Assembly (NCBI GenBank): GCA_036381595.1 | Contig: DASVCN010000035.1 | Span: forward strand, 1-64,000 | Length of the DNA stretch: 64,000 nt | Reading direction: 5' to 3' | Origin: Trueperaceae bacterium | GTDB lineage: Bacteria > Deinococcota > Deinococci > Deinococcales > Trueperaceae | Shown here: piece after piece, positions 1 to 8,216 of the stretch | How positions within the stretch are numbered: the first letter of the stretch is position 1 | Layout: each line of letters begins with the position of its first letter | Position numbers and translations under genes: made by a program | Notes under the pieces: generated by a model | Database searches by the model: none | What the model was told of the DNA's origin: nothing | Seen by the model: only the letters and a program-made list of their open reading frames with translations

Positions 1-1481
1 GGTCCTACTTCCGTGGGGACGCCGATGCCGTTCTCGCTCCTGAAGACGAGGCGAGATTTGACACGGTCACGTACACGTACTACGAGCAGCTCAACGGCTA
101 CGAGTACCTAAAGCAACTTGACATTGGGTACTACTTCTACGCCGGATCTTATGTGGACGACATCCTGAACGTCCTTAACCCGGCGGAGAAGACGATTGTT
201 CATATTCCTAACGTCAACTCAAGAGAGAGCACTAAGGACAAGATCCGCGAGGTTGAGCACATCTTGGATTGCCTCGGCAAATGGCAAGGAGCGGACCCGG
301 AGACTGGCTTCCAGTTGGTCGAAACGCCGGATGGGCGGCTCCTGAGGATCGCGGACTTGGTTGACGATGACCCGAACAAGCGCGACCGTGTTGTTGCTGC
401 GTTGAAAGACCCAGCACAGAAGAACAACCGGGATCACGTCGATATCATCATCGCGTTGGGAATGGCAAAGGAAGGCTTCGACTGGATCTGGTGCGAACAC
501 GCGCTTACCGTTGGGTACCGGTCGAGCCTGACGGAGATTGTGCAGATTATCGGCCGGGCTACTCGTGATGCGCCGGGCAAGCCCAAGGCGACTTTCACCA
601 ACTTGATAGCTGAGCCGGACGCCAGCGAGGAAGCCGTCACTGAAGCCGTCAACGACACGCTCAAGGCCATTGCCGCCAGCTTGCTAATGGAGCAGGTGCT
701 GGCGCCCCGTTTCGAATTCAAGCCGAAACGTCCTGAAAGCGAGCCGGATGCCGGTTTCGACTACGGGAGCGACTGCTACGACCCGGCCGCTACTAACGTC
801 GGCTTCGACGAGGAGACGGGACGCGTGCAGATCGAAATCAAAGGTCTCCTTGAGCCAAAGACCGAGGCGGCGAAGAGAATTGTAGACGAGGACCTGAACG
901 AAGTCATTGCGACTTTCCTTCAGGACAAGACCGCCGCGGAGCGCGGCCTCTTCGACCCGGACCTCGTGCCAGAGGAGCTCACCGTGGTCCGGATGGGCAA
1001 AATCGTCAAGGATAAGTACCCCGAACTTGATGATGAGGACCAGGAAGCTGTGAGGCAGCGGGCGGTGGCGGCGCTGGCGATAACACAAGCTGCCAAACAG
1101 GAGGTGCTGAACACCCCAGGCGGGAGCCCAGGTGAGCCCTCGGCCAACACGTCGTTGATTGATGGCATCCGCAAGTTCGCGATGGACGTTCGTGAACTGG
1201 ACATCGATCTAATTGATCGCATCAATCCATATGGCGAGGCGTACGCCATCCTTGCGAAGGCCATGAGTGAAGACAGTCTCAAGCAGGTGGCTGCCGTCAT
1301 CGCTGCAAGGAAGACACGACTATCTCCGGAAGAGGCGAAGGACCTCGCTTTCAGGGCGGTGCGCTTCAAGCGCGAAAGGGGCCGGCCCCCATCCATTAGC
1401 TCTACGGACGCATGGGAGAAACACTTGGCTGAAGGAGCTGCCGCGTTCGTCCGATATAAAGATGAGGGTCGCTATGAGTGA
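1..1481 (+). CDS. SF2 (DEAD/DEAH) helicase, C-terminal part (5' truncated by window)
   Basis: The reading frame is open from base 3 of the window, so the true start lies upstream; the GTG at 153 is only an internal start-like codon. The visible part holds the second RecA-like domain of a superfamily 2 helicase: a segment reading AKEGFDW (motif V region) near bases 465-485 and the motif VI QIIGRATRD around 544-570, whose arginines contact ATP. The C-terminal ~250 residues are acidic and not recognisable. It overlaps the next gene by 4 bp, so the two are co-translated. Motif VI makes the helicase fold secure. Its role is inferred from context: helicase plus nuclease pairs of this kind are common in prokaryotic defence islands, where the helicase translocates on invading DNA. 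Confidence 0.8.
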   Translation, partial: SYFRGDADAVLAPEDEARFDTVTYTYYEQLNGYEYLKQLDIGYYFYAGSYVDDILNVLNPAEKTIVHIPNVNSRESTKDKIREVEHILDCLGKWQGADPETGFQLVETPDGRLLRIADLVDDDPNKRDRVVAALKDPAQKNNRDHVDIIIALGMAKEGFDWIWCEHALTVGYRSSLTEIVQIIGRATRDAPGKPKATFTNLIAEPDASEEAVTEAVNDTLKAIAASLLMEQVLAPRFEFKPKRPESEPDAGFDYGSDCYDPAATNVGFDEETGRVQIEIKGLLEPKTEAAKRIVDEDLNEVIATFLQDKTAAERGLFDPDLVPEELTVVRMGKIVKDKYPELDDEDQEAVRQRAVAALAITQAAKQEVLNTPGGSPGEPSANTSLIDGIRKFAMDVRELDIDLIDRINPYGEAYAILAKAMSEDSLKQVAAVIAARKTRLSPEEAKDLAFRAVRFKRERGRPPSISSTDAWEKHLAEGAAAFVRYKDEGRYE

Positions 1482-2689
1482 TCGCTATGGCTGATATGGA
1501 CTTGGAACAGCTGAGGGAAGAGCTCGACGAGTTTGCGCAGCCCGCCAAGCAGGAAGGCCGAACGCCGCTCGAAGAGCGCATTATCGCCGGGTTCGAAGAG
1601 ATTCAGCGTTTCGTTGACGAGCATGGTCACGCGCCTCGCCACGGCGAGCACTTGGACATCTTTGAAAGGCTGTACGCGATCCGTCTCGACCGGCTCCGCA
1701 CACTTGGAGGGCACATGGGCTTGCTCCAGGGCCTAGACCGACAAGGGCTCCTGGCCCAGCCCGCTGGCATACCGCTGCCCGAAGAGGAGCTGGACGACGA
1801 CGACCTACTTTCTGAACTCGAAGGCGTGGCGGGAGCTTCGTCAATCACACAACTCAAACACGTACGAGCAACCGCTGAGAAGCGAGCTGCCGAGGAGATT
1901 GCCAACCGGGAGCCGTGCACGGACTTCGACGCCTTCAAATCCCTGTTCCACCAAGTAAAAAAAGAGCTCGCCACTGGCATACGAGAGACAAGCCGCTTCG
2001 AGGAAAACGCGACCATCCAGCCCCAGCAGTGGTTCATAGTTGGAGGCCAGATCGCTTACGTTGCCGACATGGGTGAGGTCTACACTAATGCTCAAGGGCG
2101 AGAAGATGCACGACTCAGGGTCATTTACGACAACGCCACAGAAAGCAACCTCCTCATGCGCTCACTACAGAGAGCCCTGCATCGTGACCCTGCCGGCAGG
2201 CGGATTATCAAGTCATCAAATGGTCCACTATTCAGCGGCGAGGCAGCCGAGGACGACATAGCGTCCGGCACTGTTTACGTCCTGAGAAGCAATTCCGACC
2301 ACCCCGATGTGGTGGCCAACCGAGATCTGCTGCACAAGATAGGCGTTACTGGCAGCGACCTTAAACGACGATTGGCAAATGCCCGATACGATCCAACCTT
2401 CCTCCTAGCAGATGTCGAGGTAGTAGCTACGTACAAGCTTGCGAATATCAATCGGACGAAGCTTGAGAACCTTATCCATCGCATTTTCGAGCCGGCGCGG
2501 CTCAAGATTCAGATCACAGACCGCTTTGGTAAATTAGTGGTCCCTAGGGAGTGGTTTCTCGTGCCACTATTTGCCGTAGATCAAGCGATTAAGCGAATAC
2601 AAGACGGGACTATCGTCGAGTACGGCTACGACCCGGAAAAGGCGGCGCTCATAAGGAATTCCGGCGTTTCGGGACGGCTAGAGGGTTGA
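1478..2689 (+). CDS. GIY-YIG nuclease-domain protein (T5orf172/Mug113-like)
   Basis: This 403-aa protein starts with GTG at 1478, overlapping the helicase stop; ATGs at 1487 and 1496 are alternative starts. The N-terminal ~260 residues are charged, partly helical and unrecognised. Residues ~263-355 look like a GIY-YIG endonuclease domain of the T5orf172 type: VYVLRS as the first strand, then KIGVTG, a conserved arginine in LKRRLANA, and a glutamate in the KLENLIHRIF helix that would bind the catalytic metal. The domain is followed by a short C-terminal tail. Coupling to an SF2 helicase suggests a DNA-targeting effector with motor and nuclease split over two proteins. The function, probably anti-phage or anti-plasmid, is inferred. 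Confidence 0.72.
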   Translation: MIAMADMDLEQLREELDEFAQPAKQEGRTPLEERIIAGFEEIQRFVDEHGHAPRHGEHLDIFERLYAIRLDRLRTLGGHMGLLQGLDRQGLLAQPAGIPLPEEELDDDDLLSELEGVAGASSITQLKHVRATAEKRAAEEIANREPCTDFDAFKSLFHQVKKELATGIRETSRFEENATIQPQQWFIVGGQIAYVADMGEVYTNAQGREDARLRVIYDNATESNLLMRSLQRALHRDPAGRRIIKSSNGPLFSGEAAEDDIASGTVYVLRSNSDHPDVVANRDLLHKIGVTGSDLKRRLANARYDPTFLLADVEVVATYKLANINRTKLENLIHRIFEPARLKIQITDRFGKLVVPREWFLVPLFAVDQAIKRIQDGTIVEYGYDPEKAALIRNSGVSGRLEG

Positions 2690-2813
2690 GCGATAGATAC
2701 GTCGAAAACATGAAATGCCGCCCTACGAGCCTGCCGTTGACACGTACGTAGACGATCAGATGCTGAAATACGCTTAAGGGCGGGGAGTGCAGCAGGATGA
2801 ATGGCAGGGCCGT

Positions 2814-5276
2814 CTAATAAACCTCTACTGGAACGTTTAAGGCGTTGGCAACGGGTGTGTATATGTCGACATCAATGTCGGGGATGCGCACTGAGACAAG
2901 AAGCGAGTAGCGGGCTGTCCGTCCCCATCTATCAAGCGAGCGCTTCTCTTTCCACCAGCCCGTAACCGGGAAGACAGCAATGGCATCCCGTTGGCTTAGT
3001 TCGATAGCTGTTCCACGCCAAACATCCGAGTGGAGGGAGCCCGTATCCCGTACCTGACGGAAGAACCAAGCGTCGCCTTCCGTAGTTCCTGGTCCACTTG
3101 CCCGGCTTGGGTCATCAGCTTGAGCAGCGCGATTGATCCGTTCTCGGAACGATTGGGTGTCTTCAAGCATTCCCTTTAGTTCGAATCGAAGGCCATGGGA
3201 GGCGTATCTATGCCTTCTACTCCAGCCACGCTCCCCTGGATTAGGTTCGATGAAGTAAGAGAGTGTTACCTTCAGCTCGACCTGGGCCTCACCTAGTTCT
3301 TCTAGAATGGCAGTGGGCCAGGGGAACTGATGTACGTTCATTTCGTTGGTGACAACTGCGCTATCCTGTCGTCTAAATGGAGTAAGAGAATCCTGAACGA
3401 CGAGCGTAAAATCATTCCGAGCGCTTCTTAGTGCGCGTGGCAAATTAGGTACTCCATAACCGTATCGCCTCAAGAGGTTGCCCTTTTGGGTTTGAGTCGG
3501 ATTTGGGCCCAATTGACTTCTCATTGCAGGGGTCCACTCGGCTGAGTGAACAATGAGGGCACGTGTGGTTTCCGGCCAATGCTGCGGGTACAAATAACAG
3601 AGGTGAGCTGCCATACGCGATGCAAGAGCTGTGGCAGGACTCGTGCCTTCGAAGTGGCGAAAGTGGCCGACACTTAGGTCGAAGTTGGTGCTAAGAAGTG
3701 ACAGGTCATCGGCAGAGAGTGCTAAATTTATACCGTCTGTCGCCAGATTTCCCCCCTCGAAAACCACATCCGGCTTTATAGGCCATTGTTTCATCCAGAC
3801 GAGGGACGTACGGCTTCTAGGACCTAGAGAGCCGAGACTTGCCAGCGGTGCCCAACCGTTAAGCTGAGGGTCTTGAATCGTCGTCTTGTCCGTATAGGCC
3901 CCAACCGTCAGCGGATTCCATGCTTGAGCCGGACTCTGAACCTCTTCGATATCGTTGCGGTCCGGGTACTCGTATGCGTTCACTGGGTCGGCAACGTTCC
4001 CGGCTGACACCAGTATCAATCTCTTGTAGTGCTCCTCACCGAAGCTAATTTGGTCAAGACCTGCAGACCATGAGGACGGCGAACCGCGCGCGGACTGAAA
4101 ATCGCTTGTGACGGCGATACAGATTACGCGGTTTCGATTGGGCGCACGTTGCTCGGCACGAGCAACGGCCTCAGCCGTTATTGCTGCATAAAGCACAGGA
4201 TCGTTTTGGCCTTGTGGGGGCAGAAACTTCACGGATTCCACAGTGGAGTGGACTGGCACGGCCTGATTCGAGGCGAGTGGCACGACGAGATCGCCAAAGA
4301 GGACAAGTCCGGCCATTCCCGTTCCGTGCCCCCGCCAAAAGACGCTATCGGCGACTCCCCAGTTAGGATCAACAGTATCGGAAAGTGCCAAGAACGGGGC
4401 GATTAGAGGGTGGTTGACGGTTATTCCACTGTCGAGGACGCAGATTGTCACATTCGAATCTGGTTGAAGTTGCGCCCTTTCCGCTAGGTCTGCTGCCCAT
4501 TCGGCTTGTTCAACGGTTGAGAGGTCCAGAAAAAAAGCTGGTGTGTCCTTTGGTAACCGTAGCTCAGCAATTGAGTCGATGTGGGTCAGAAGAATATCGA
4601 GAGTTGCCTCGTTAGTGTAGGCGAGAAGAACTCTTCGTTCTGGAAAGACAATCTCGCTATCGCCTAACTGGACATCGAGCTTCTGCGCCGCTTCTCGAAA
4701 CCTGCCAGATGAGTGGTCGCGCAGCCATACTTCCCACCAAGTGGCAAGATTGCCCTCCGGAAAGTAAGCAAGATCATCTGTGAAAATAGAACGAGCTGTT
4801 CCCGCTCGGACCCCTTCAAGTCGATTCGCCAACCCCTCGTGCTTTGGTCGCCCGCTCTGCGTCTGTTCGTCACGGTACTCACGTATTCGTTTGAGGAAAA
4901 AGTCAGCCTTTTGTTCGGGGATAAACACTGTCGCCGTATACGGATCTCCCTGCTCATCAGGTGCGCGGACGGAAAGAAGTTCTATCCGCCGCGGCCTATT
5001 TTCCAGTCGGTCCAGAGCCTCCGTGGAGTCCGCCGTGACTTTGAACTCAAGGTGTAGGCCTCGTACACCTGAAGTGAGCTCGGCATTGCGTTGTTCAGCC
5101 CGCAGACGGGCCTCAGCTATAGCTTCCTCCATTTGCCGCTCGAGAAAAGCAGCGTGTTCAGCCGTGACCCGGTCCGGAGGGCGTCTTGGTCTTCCCTCAC
5201 GCGGAGAGGAGTATCGTTCTGCATTTCCATGGTCTGACAAAAAGATGTGGGGGAAGTCGCGGGGGACATCAGGCAT
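2814..5276 (-). CDS. Subtilisin-like serine protease (S8 family) of an ATPase/protease pair
   Basis: This 820-aa protein has the full S8 catalytic set: Asp282 in VLDSGI, His317 in GHGTGMAG, the oxyanion Asn427 in SAGN, and nucleophile Ser546 in GTSPATA. There is no signal peptide, so it probably acts in the cytoplasm, unlike most subtilases. The first ~270 residues form an unrecognised N-terminal region with a predicted helical stretch (residues ~38-70). After Ser546 come ~270 residues without a familiar domain. It lies 2 bp downstream of an AAA+ ATPase gene on the same strand, so the two form one operon. AAA ATPase/subtilase gene pairs recur in mobile and defence-type contexts. The substrate and trigger cannot be read from sequence. 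Confidence 0.88.
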   Translation of the reverse strand: MPDVPRDFPHIFLSDHGNAERYSSPREGRPRRPPDRVTAEHAAFLERQMEEAIAEARLRAEQRNAELTSGVRGLHLEFKVTADSTEALDRLENRPRRIELLSVRAPDEQGDPYTATVFIPEQKADFFLKRIREYRDEQTQSGRPKHEGLANRLEGVRAGTARSIFTDDLAYFPEGNLATWWEVWLRDHSSGRFREAAQKLDVQLGDSEIVFPERRVLLAYTNEATLDILLTHIDSIAELRLPKDTPAFFLDLSTVEQAEWAADLAERAQLQPDSNVTICVLDSGITVNHPLIAPFLALSDTVDPNWGVADSVFWRGHGTGMAGLVLFGDLVVPLASNQAVPVHSTVESVKFLPPQGQNDPVLYAAITAEAVARAEQRAPNRNRVICIAVTSDFQSARGSPSSWSAGLDQISFGEEHYKRLILVSAGNVADPVNAYEYPDRNDIEEVQSPAQAWNPLTVGAYTDKTTIQDPQLNGWAPLASLGSLGPRSRTSLVWMKQWPIKPDVVFEGGNLATDGINLALSADDLSLLSTNFDLSVGHFRHFEGTSPATALASRMAAHLCYLYPQHWPETTRALIVHSAEWTPAMRSQLGPNPTQTQKGNLLRRYGYGVPNLPRALRSARNDFTLVVQDSLTPFRRQDSAVVTNEMNVHQFPWPTAILEELGEAQVELKVTLSYFIEPNPGERGWSRRHRYASHGLRFELKGMLEDTQSFRERINRAAQADDPSRASGPGTTEGDAWFFRQVRDTGSLHSDVWRGTAIELSQRDAIAVFPVTGWWKEKRSLDRWGRTARYSLLVSVRIPDIDVDIYTPVANALNVPVEVY

Positions 5277-5278
5277 GC

Positions 5279-6259
5279 TTAGAGGTTTGCTTGTCTTCTC
5301 TCCGCTAACGCCAAAAGCAGGCCTCTGGTTGTTATTTCGGTATGCCCCTGCAGGACGGCCTCCTTCGCCGCTTCATCAGCTGCACGTGCAATCTCAGCTT
5401 GGCTTAATTCTTGTACTGCTTGTGTTATTTCCCCCCACTCGACACTGTCGGTATTGAACTGCGTCAAGTGGGACTTGAGGATGCGGATAGAAATCTCTGA
5501 GTCTGGAAACTCATATCGAATGAGGTCGTCAAATCGCCGGAAGAGGGCTTGATCAAGTAGATCTGGGTGGTTCGTGGCTGCAATAATAATGCTCTGCGAC
5601 TCGTCATTTTCGAGAAACTGAAGGAACGAGTTTAGGATTCGTCGTACTTCACCAATGTCGTTTGGAGCGCGCCGGTTGCTTCCAATTGCATCAAACTCGT
5701 CGAACAAGTAAATCCCGATGGTCTGGTTCATGGCCTCAAAGATTTGCCGGAGCTTAGCTGCCGTTTCGCCCATGAACTTCGTTATCACACCGTCAAGGCG
5801 TATTGTAAAAAGCGGCCTTCTAAGTTCGCCCGCAAGGACCGAGGCAGTCATAGTCTTCCCGGAGCCGGGAGGTCCCACAAACAGGAGCTTACGGCGAGGC
5901 TGTAAGCCAAACGACCTCAACCGGTCCTGCTGCCTCTGTTCATGGAGTATTCGCAGGAGCTTCTCCTCGATGCTAGGAACAAGGACCATGCTAGAGAGTC
6001 GGTGGTCTGGATAGGACACGGAGAGCAAGGTTGCAAGTTCATCCCGTAGTACGGGCGTCGGGTGGACACCTGCCCGCCGTACAAGCGCACTCTGCTCCTG
6101 TTTCGCTTTGTCTACAAGATCCCGAAGCTGTTGAGCCACCTTGCCGTGACCCTGGCGGGCTTCCTTGGCGGCGGCTTGCATGGCTACGGAAAGAAACTTA
6201 TCTTCGTTCCCTTCAACGTAGCTCTTTACTAGAGCGATTAGCTGTTGGGCAGTCGCCAC
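5279..6259 (-). CDS. AAA+ ATPase partner of the subtilase
   Basis: This 326-aa protein starts with GTG (MATAQQL). The N-terminal ~120 residues are helical. A single AAA module of the spastin/FtsH-like classic type follows: Walker A GPPGSGKT at 129-136, Walker B YLFDEFD with Asp187/Glu188, sensor-1 Asn230 in AATNHPD, and an ALFRRFD segment whose Arg241/Arg242 are the arginine-finger candidates. No zinc protease or transmembrane segment is present, so it is not FtsH. It is immediately followed by the protease gene, suggesting that the ATPase unfolds, feeds or activates the protease, like a two-protein version of Lon or Clp. Codons are visibly richer in A/T than in the chromosomal genes beyond 7 kb. 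Confidence 0.88.
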   Translation of the reverse strand: MATAQQLIALVKSYVEGNEDKFLSVAMQAAAKEARQGHGKVAQQLRDLVDKAKQEQSALVRRAGVHPTPVLRDELATLLSVSYPDHRLSSMVLVPSIEEKLLRILHEQRQQDRLRSFGLQPRRKLLFVGPPGSGKTMTASVLAGELRRPLFTIRLDGVITKFMGETAAKLRQIFEAMNQTIGIYLFDEFDAIGSNRRAPNDIGEVRRILNSFLQFLENDESQSIIIAATNHPDLLDQALFRRFDDLIRYEFPDSEISIRILKSHLTQFNTDSVEWGEITQAVQELSQAEIARAADEAAKEAVLQGHTEITTRGLLLALAERRQANL

Positions 6260-6544
6260 AATGCAGTCTACCCGTGACAGAGAATCGAAGATGTGGGGTG
6301 GTTTCGGCGGGCAGTCTTGTCACGCTGCCCTAAGGGCGCTCGTGCCCGGCGCCACCTTGCCTCATCAGGGAGCAGTGTCACCTTTGTCGCCTGTCCCGCT
6401 GGGTTAGATGTTGCTGCCAGTTCTGCTGCCACTACCTCAGAAGCTTGGGGCTGCTTGCGGTCGGTCCTTCGGAGGGCTACGAGCCGTAAGTAAGGTCTAC
6501 GACAGAGTCTGGGAACATGGCGGCACAACAAGGGATGTCTAAAC

Positions 6545-6591
6545 CTTGATTCACACGCGAGGGGTCACTGGTTCAAATCCAGTACCGCCCA
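6545..6591 (+). other. 3' part of tRNA-Val(CAC): probable attachment site (att) remnant
   Basis: In order: anticodon stem 5' strand CTTGA (6545-6549), loop TTCACAC with anticodon CAC (6550-6556), stem 3' strand GCGAG (6557-6561; four of five pairs form, one of them G-U), variable loop GGGTC, T-arm ACTGG-TTCAAAT-CCAGT with a perfect 5-bp stem (6567-6583), acceptor strand ACCGCCC (6584-6590) and discriminator A. CCA is not encoded. The matching 5' half is missing: upstream there is only a weak resemblance (TGGCGGC at 6518-6524 could form 5 of 7 acceptor pairs, but there is no normal D-arm). A broken tRNA 3' end is the usual scar where an integrative element enters a tRNA gene. Here the element would lie to the left and the intact tRNA outside the window. 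A decayed tRNA gene is the alternative. Confidence 0.7.
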
Positions 6592-6621
6592 GCAAGAGAA
6601 ACAACGTGAGGGACGAGAGAG

Positions 6622-6645
6622 CGGCGAGGGCGAACTTCCTCGCCG
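6622..6645 (+). terminator. Rho-independent terminator-like hairpin after the tRNA fragment
   Basis: CGGCGAGG (6622-6629) pairs perfectly with CCTCGCCG (6638-6645) across an 8-nt loop, followed directly by TTTCT. It sits 30 bp past the tRNA-Val 3' end and reads in the same direction, as expected for the original terminator of the tRNA gene. Confidence 0.6.
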
Positions 6646-7080
6646 TTTCTGACTTTCTTGATTTGACAGTAGTCTGACGATAGTTTGGAAGGCGAGAACG
6701 TCTCTTCACTGGCCGCTACTCCCGTCGACTACCCTCTGAGATGCAACGCCGGGCAAAGCTGCGACTTGATCGAATAAACGCCGCGATTCCGGGAGGTGCT
6801 CGACCCGCCCGGCGGTGAAAGCAGGTGCTGGGACAGGCCGGCAACTTCACCCCGAACGACTTCACCAGGGTCATCCGTTCTAGAAATCGAATACGGTTCT
6901 CATTCGGGGCAATGCCCTAGCCTAGCTGAGGCCGTCATGAGTCACCGCTGCAACTCCGATTCCAAGGCGCGGGCGGCAAGCGTGAGTAAAGCGCCTAGTG
7001 ATACATCCGTGGGGCCTGTGCAAAGGAAAGCAGGCGGCAGGTAGACGAGGCCAGCGGCGGCTCGGGAGAGGTGCAGGACG

Positions 7081-8121
7081 ATGAGATGCACGGGAAGGAT
7101 CGGATTCCTAGGTCTCGAGCAACTGCTGTTGTTCTCCATGAGTCTTGTTCTTGCCCAAGGCGGACCGTCCCCGCTTCCAGCAATCGAGCTTCCCGCAGGC
7201 TCGGGCGGGGTCGGCTTCGACGACCTTCGCTATGCGGAGGACCTCGAGCGGGTGCTGGTTCCAGGCGGTCAGACCGGCCTTCTGTTCCTGCTCGACCCTG
7301 GAACGGGCGAGGTCACTACGATCGGCGGGTTTGAAGGTGCCCAGGCCTACCGGGGTGGTCATGGCGAAGGGGTCACGTCGGCTGACTTCGGCGGCGGCAT
7401 GCTCTACGCGATCGACCGCACAGCTCAGCAGCTCGACGTCATCGATCCCGAACGCGGCCGGATACTGGCCGGCGTCGACCTTGCGGCACCCCCCGATTAC
7501 GTCCGCTACGTTGCTGCTACCTCAGAGCTCTGGGTGACCGAGCCCGACGCCGAGCAGATCGAGGTCTTCTCGGCGCCAACGGTCGACGAACTCAATCCTG
7601 TCCCTAAGCTGATTATCCGGGTCGCGGGCGGTCCCGAGTCTCTAGTCATCGATGAGGCCGGTGGACGGGCCTATACGCACGAGTGGGCCGGCCGGACGGT
7701 CGCTATCGACCTTGCGAGCCACGAGATCATCGCGAGCTGGCGGAATGGCTGCGAAGGATCGCGAGGTATCGCCCTCGATGAGGGTCTCGGCCTGCTCTTC
7801 GCCGGCTGCAATGAGGGCCGTGTCACCGCCATGGATCTGAGTAACGATGGTGAAGTGGTAGGTGAGGTCGATGTAGGCGTTGGGGTGGACGTGATCGGCT
7901 ATGACTCCGGCCTCGCCCATCTATATGCTCCTGCTCAGGAGAGTGGCTCGATGGCAGTGGTCGGTGTGACACCCTCCGGCAGGCTCGAGGTCCTGGCGCG
8001 GGTCCCAGTCACACAGGGGGCGCACTGCGCCGTGGCCGACGGTATGGGCCACGCCTGGGTTTGCGACCCTCAGGGCGGTCGGTTGCTCCGCTATGACGAC
8101 ACGCTGCCACCTGTGGAGTAG
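7081..8121 (+). CDS. Secreted beta-propeller protein (YncE-like)
   Basis: This 346-aa protein starts at ATG 7081 after a weak purine-rich GAGAGGTGCAGG. The N-terminus (to about residue 26, ending VLAQG) looks like a Sec signal peptide with a hydrophobic LEQLLLFSMSLVLA core; a shorter start at 7138 would lose most of it. The mature part is made of repeated blades with motifs such as LLFLLDPGTGEVTTIGG, MLYAIDRTAQQLDVIDPERG and LLFAGCNEGRVTAMDLSNDG, typical of YncE/SMP-30-like propellers of six or seven blades. No catalytic signature is visible. It is the first chromosomal gene after the island and seems monocistronic. The substrate or partner is unknown. Confidence 0.75.
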   Translation: MRCTGRIGFLGLEQLLLFSMSLVLAQGGPSPLPAIELPAGSGGVGFDDLRYAEDLERVLVPGGQTGLLFLLDPGTGEVTTIGGFEGAQAYRGGHGEGVTSADFGGGMLYAIDRTAQQLDVIDPERGRILAGVDLAAPPDYVRYVAATSELWVTEPDAEQIEVFSAPTVDELNPVPKLIIRVAGGPESLVIDEAGGRAYTHEWAGRTVAIDLASHEIIASWRNGCEGSRGIALDEGLGLLFAGCNEGRVTAMDLSNDGEVVGEVDVGVGVDVIGYDSGLAHLYAPAQESGSMAVVGVTPSGRLEVLARVPVTQGAHCAVADGMGHAWVCDPQGGRLLRYDDTLPPVE

Positions 8122-8216
8122 CCCTCGTCCCGAAGGATGTCGAACGACCTGCCCTTGGTCGCACCATGGAAGATCTTCCCTGGTTCTCCTTCAGAATTGA
8201 CTAGATCGTTGGCTGC

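Larger units (their letters stand above)
6260..7080. other. Non-coding junction between island and chromosome
   Basis: I see no convincing gene in these ~820 bases; short open frames on both strands have no recognisable product or start signal. The stretch holds the promoter region of the ATPase/protease operon (left), a tRNA-Val 3' fragment at 6545-6591, a strong hairpin at 6622-6645, and the upstream region of the beta-propeller gene (right). The change from mixed-composition island genes to uniformly high-GC chromosomal genes happens across this stretch. Confidence 0.6.

Noticed and set aside
6268-6531. 87-aa minus-strand frame between the ATPase gene and the tRNA fragment (possible excisionase)
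   Set aside because: The translated sequence has no HTH pattern; it lies in the likely promoter region of the ATPase gene.
6518-6591. A complete 74-nt tRNA-Val gene
   Set aside because: Total length and 5 of 7 acceptor pairs would fit, but there is no T8, no proper D-stem and no typical D-loop; reported as a 3' fragment instead.
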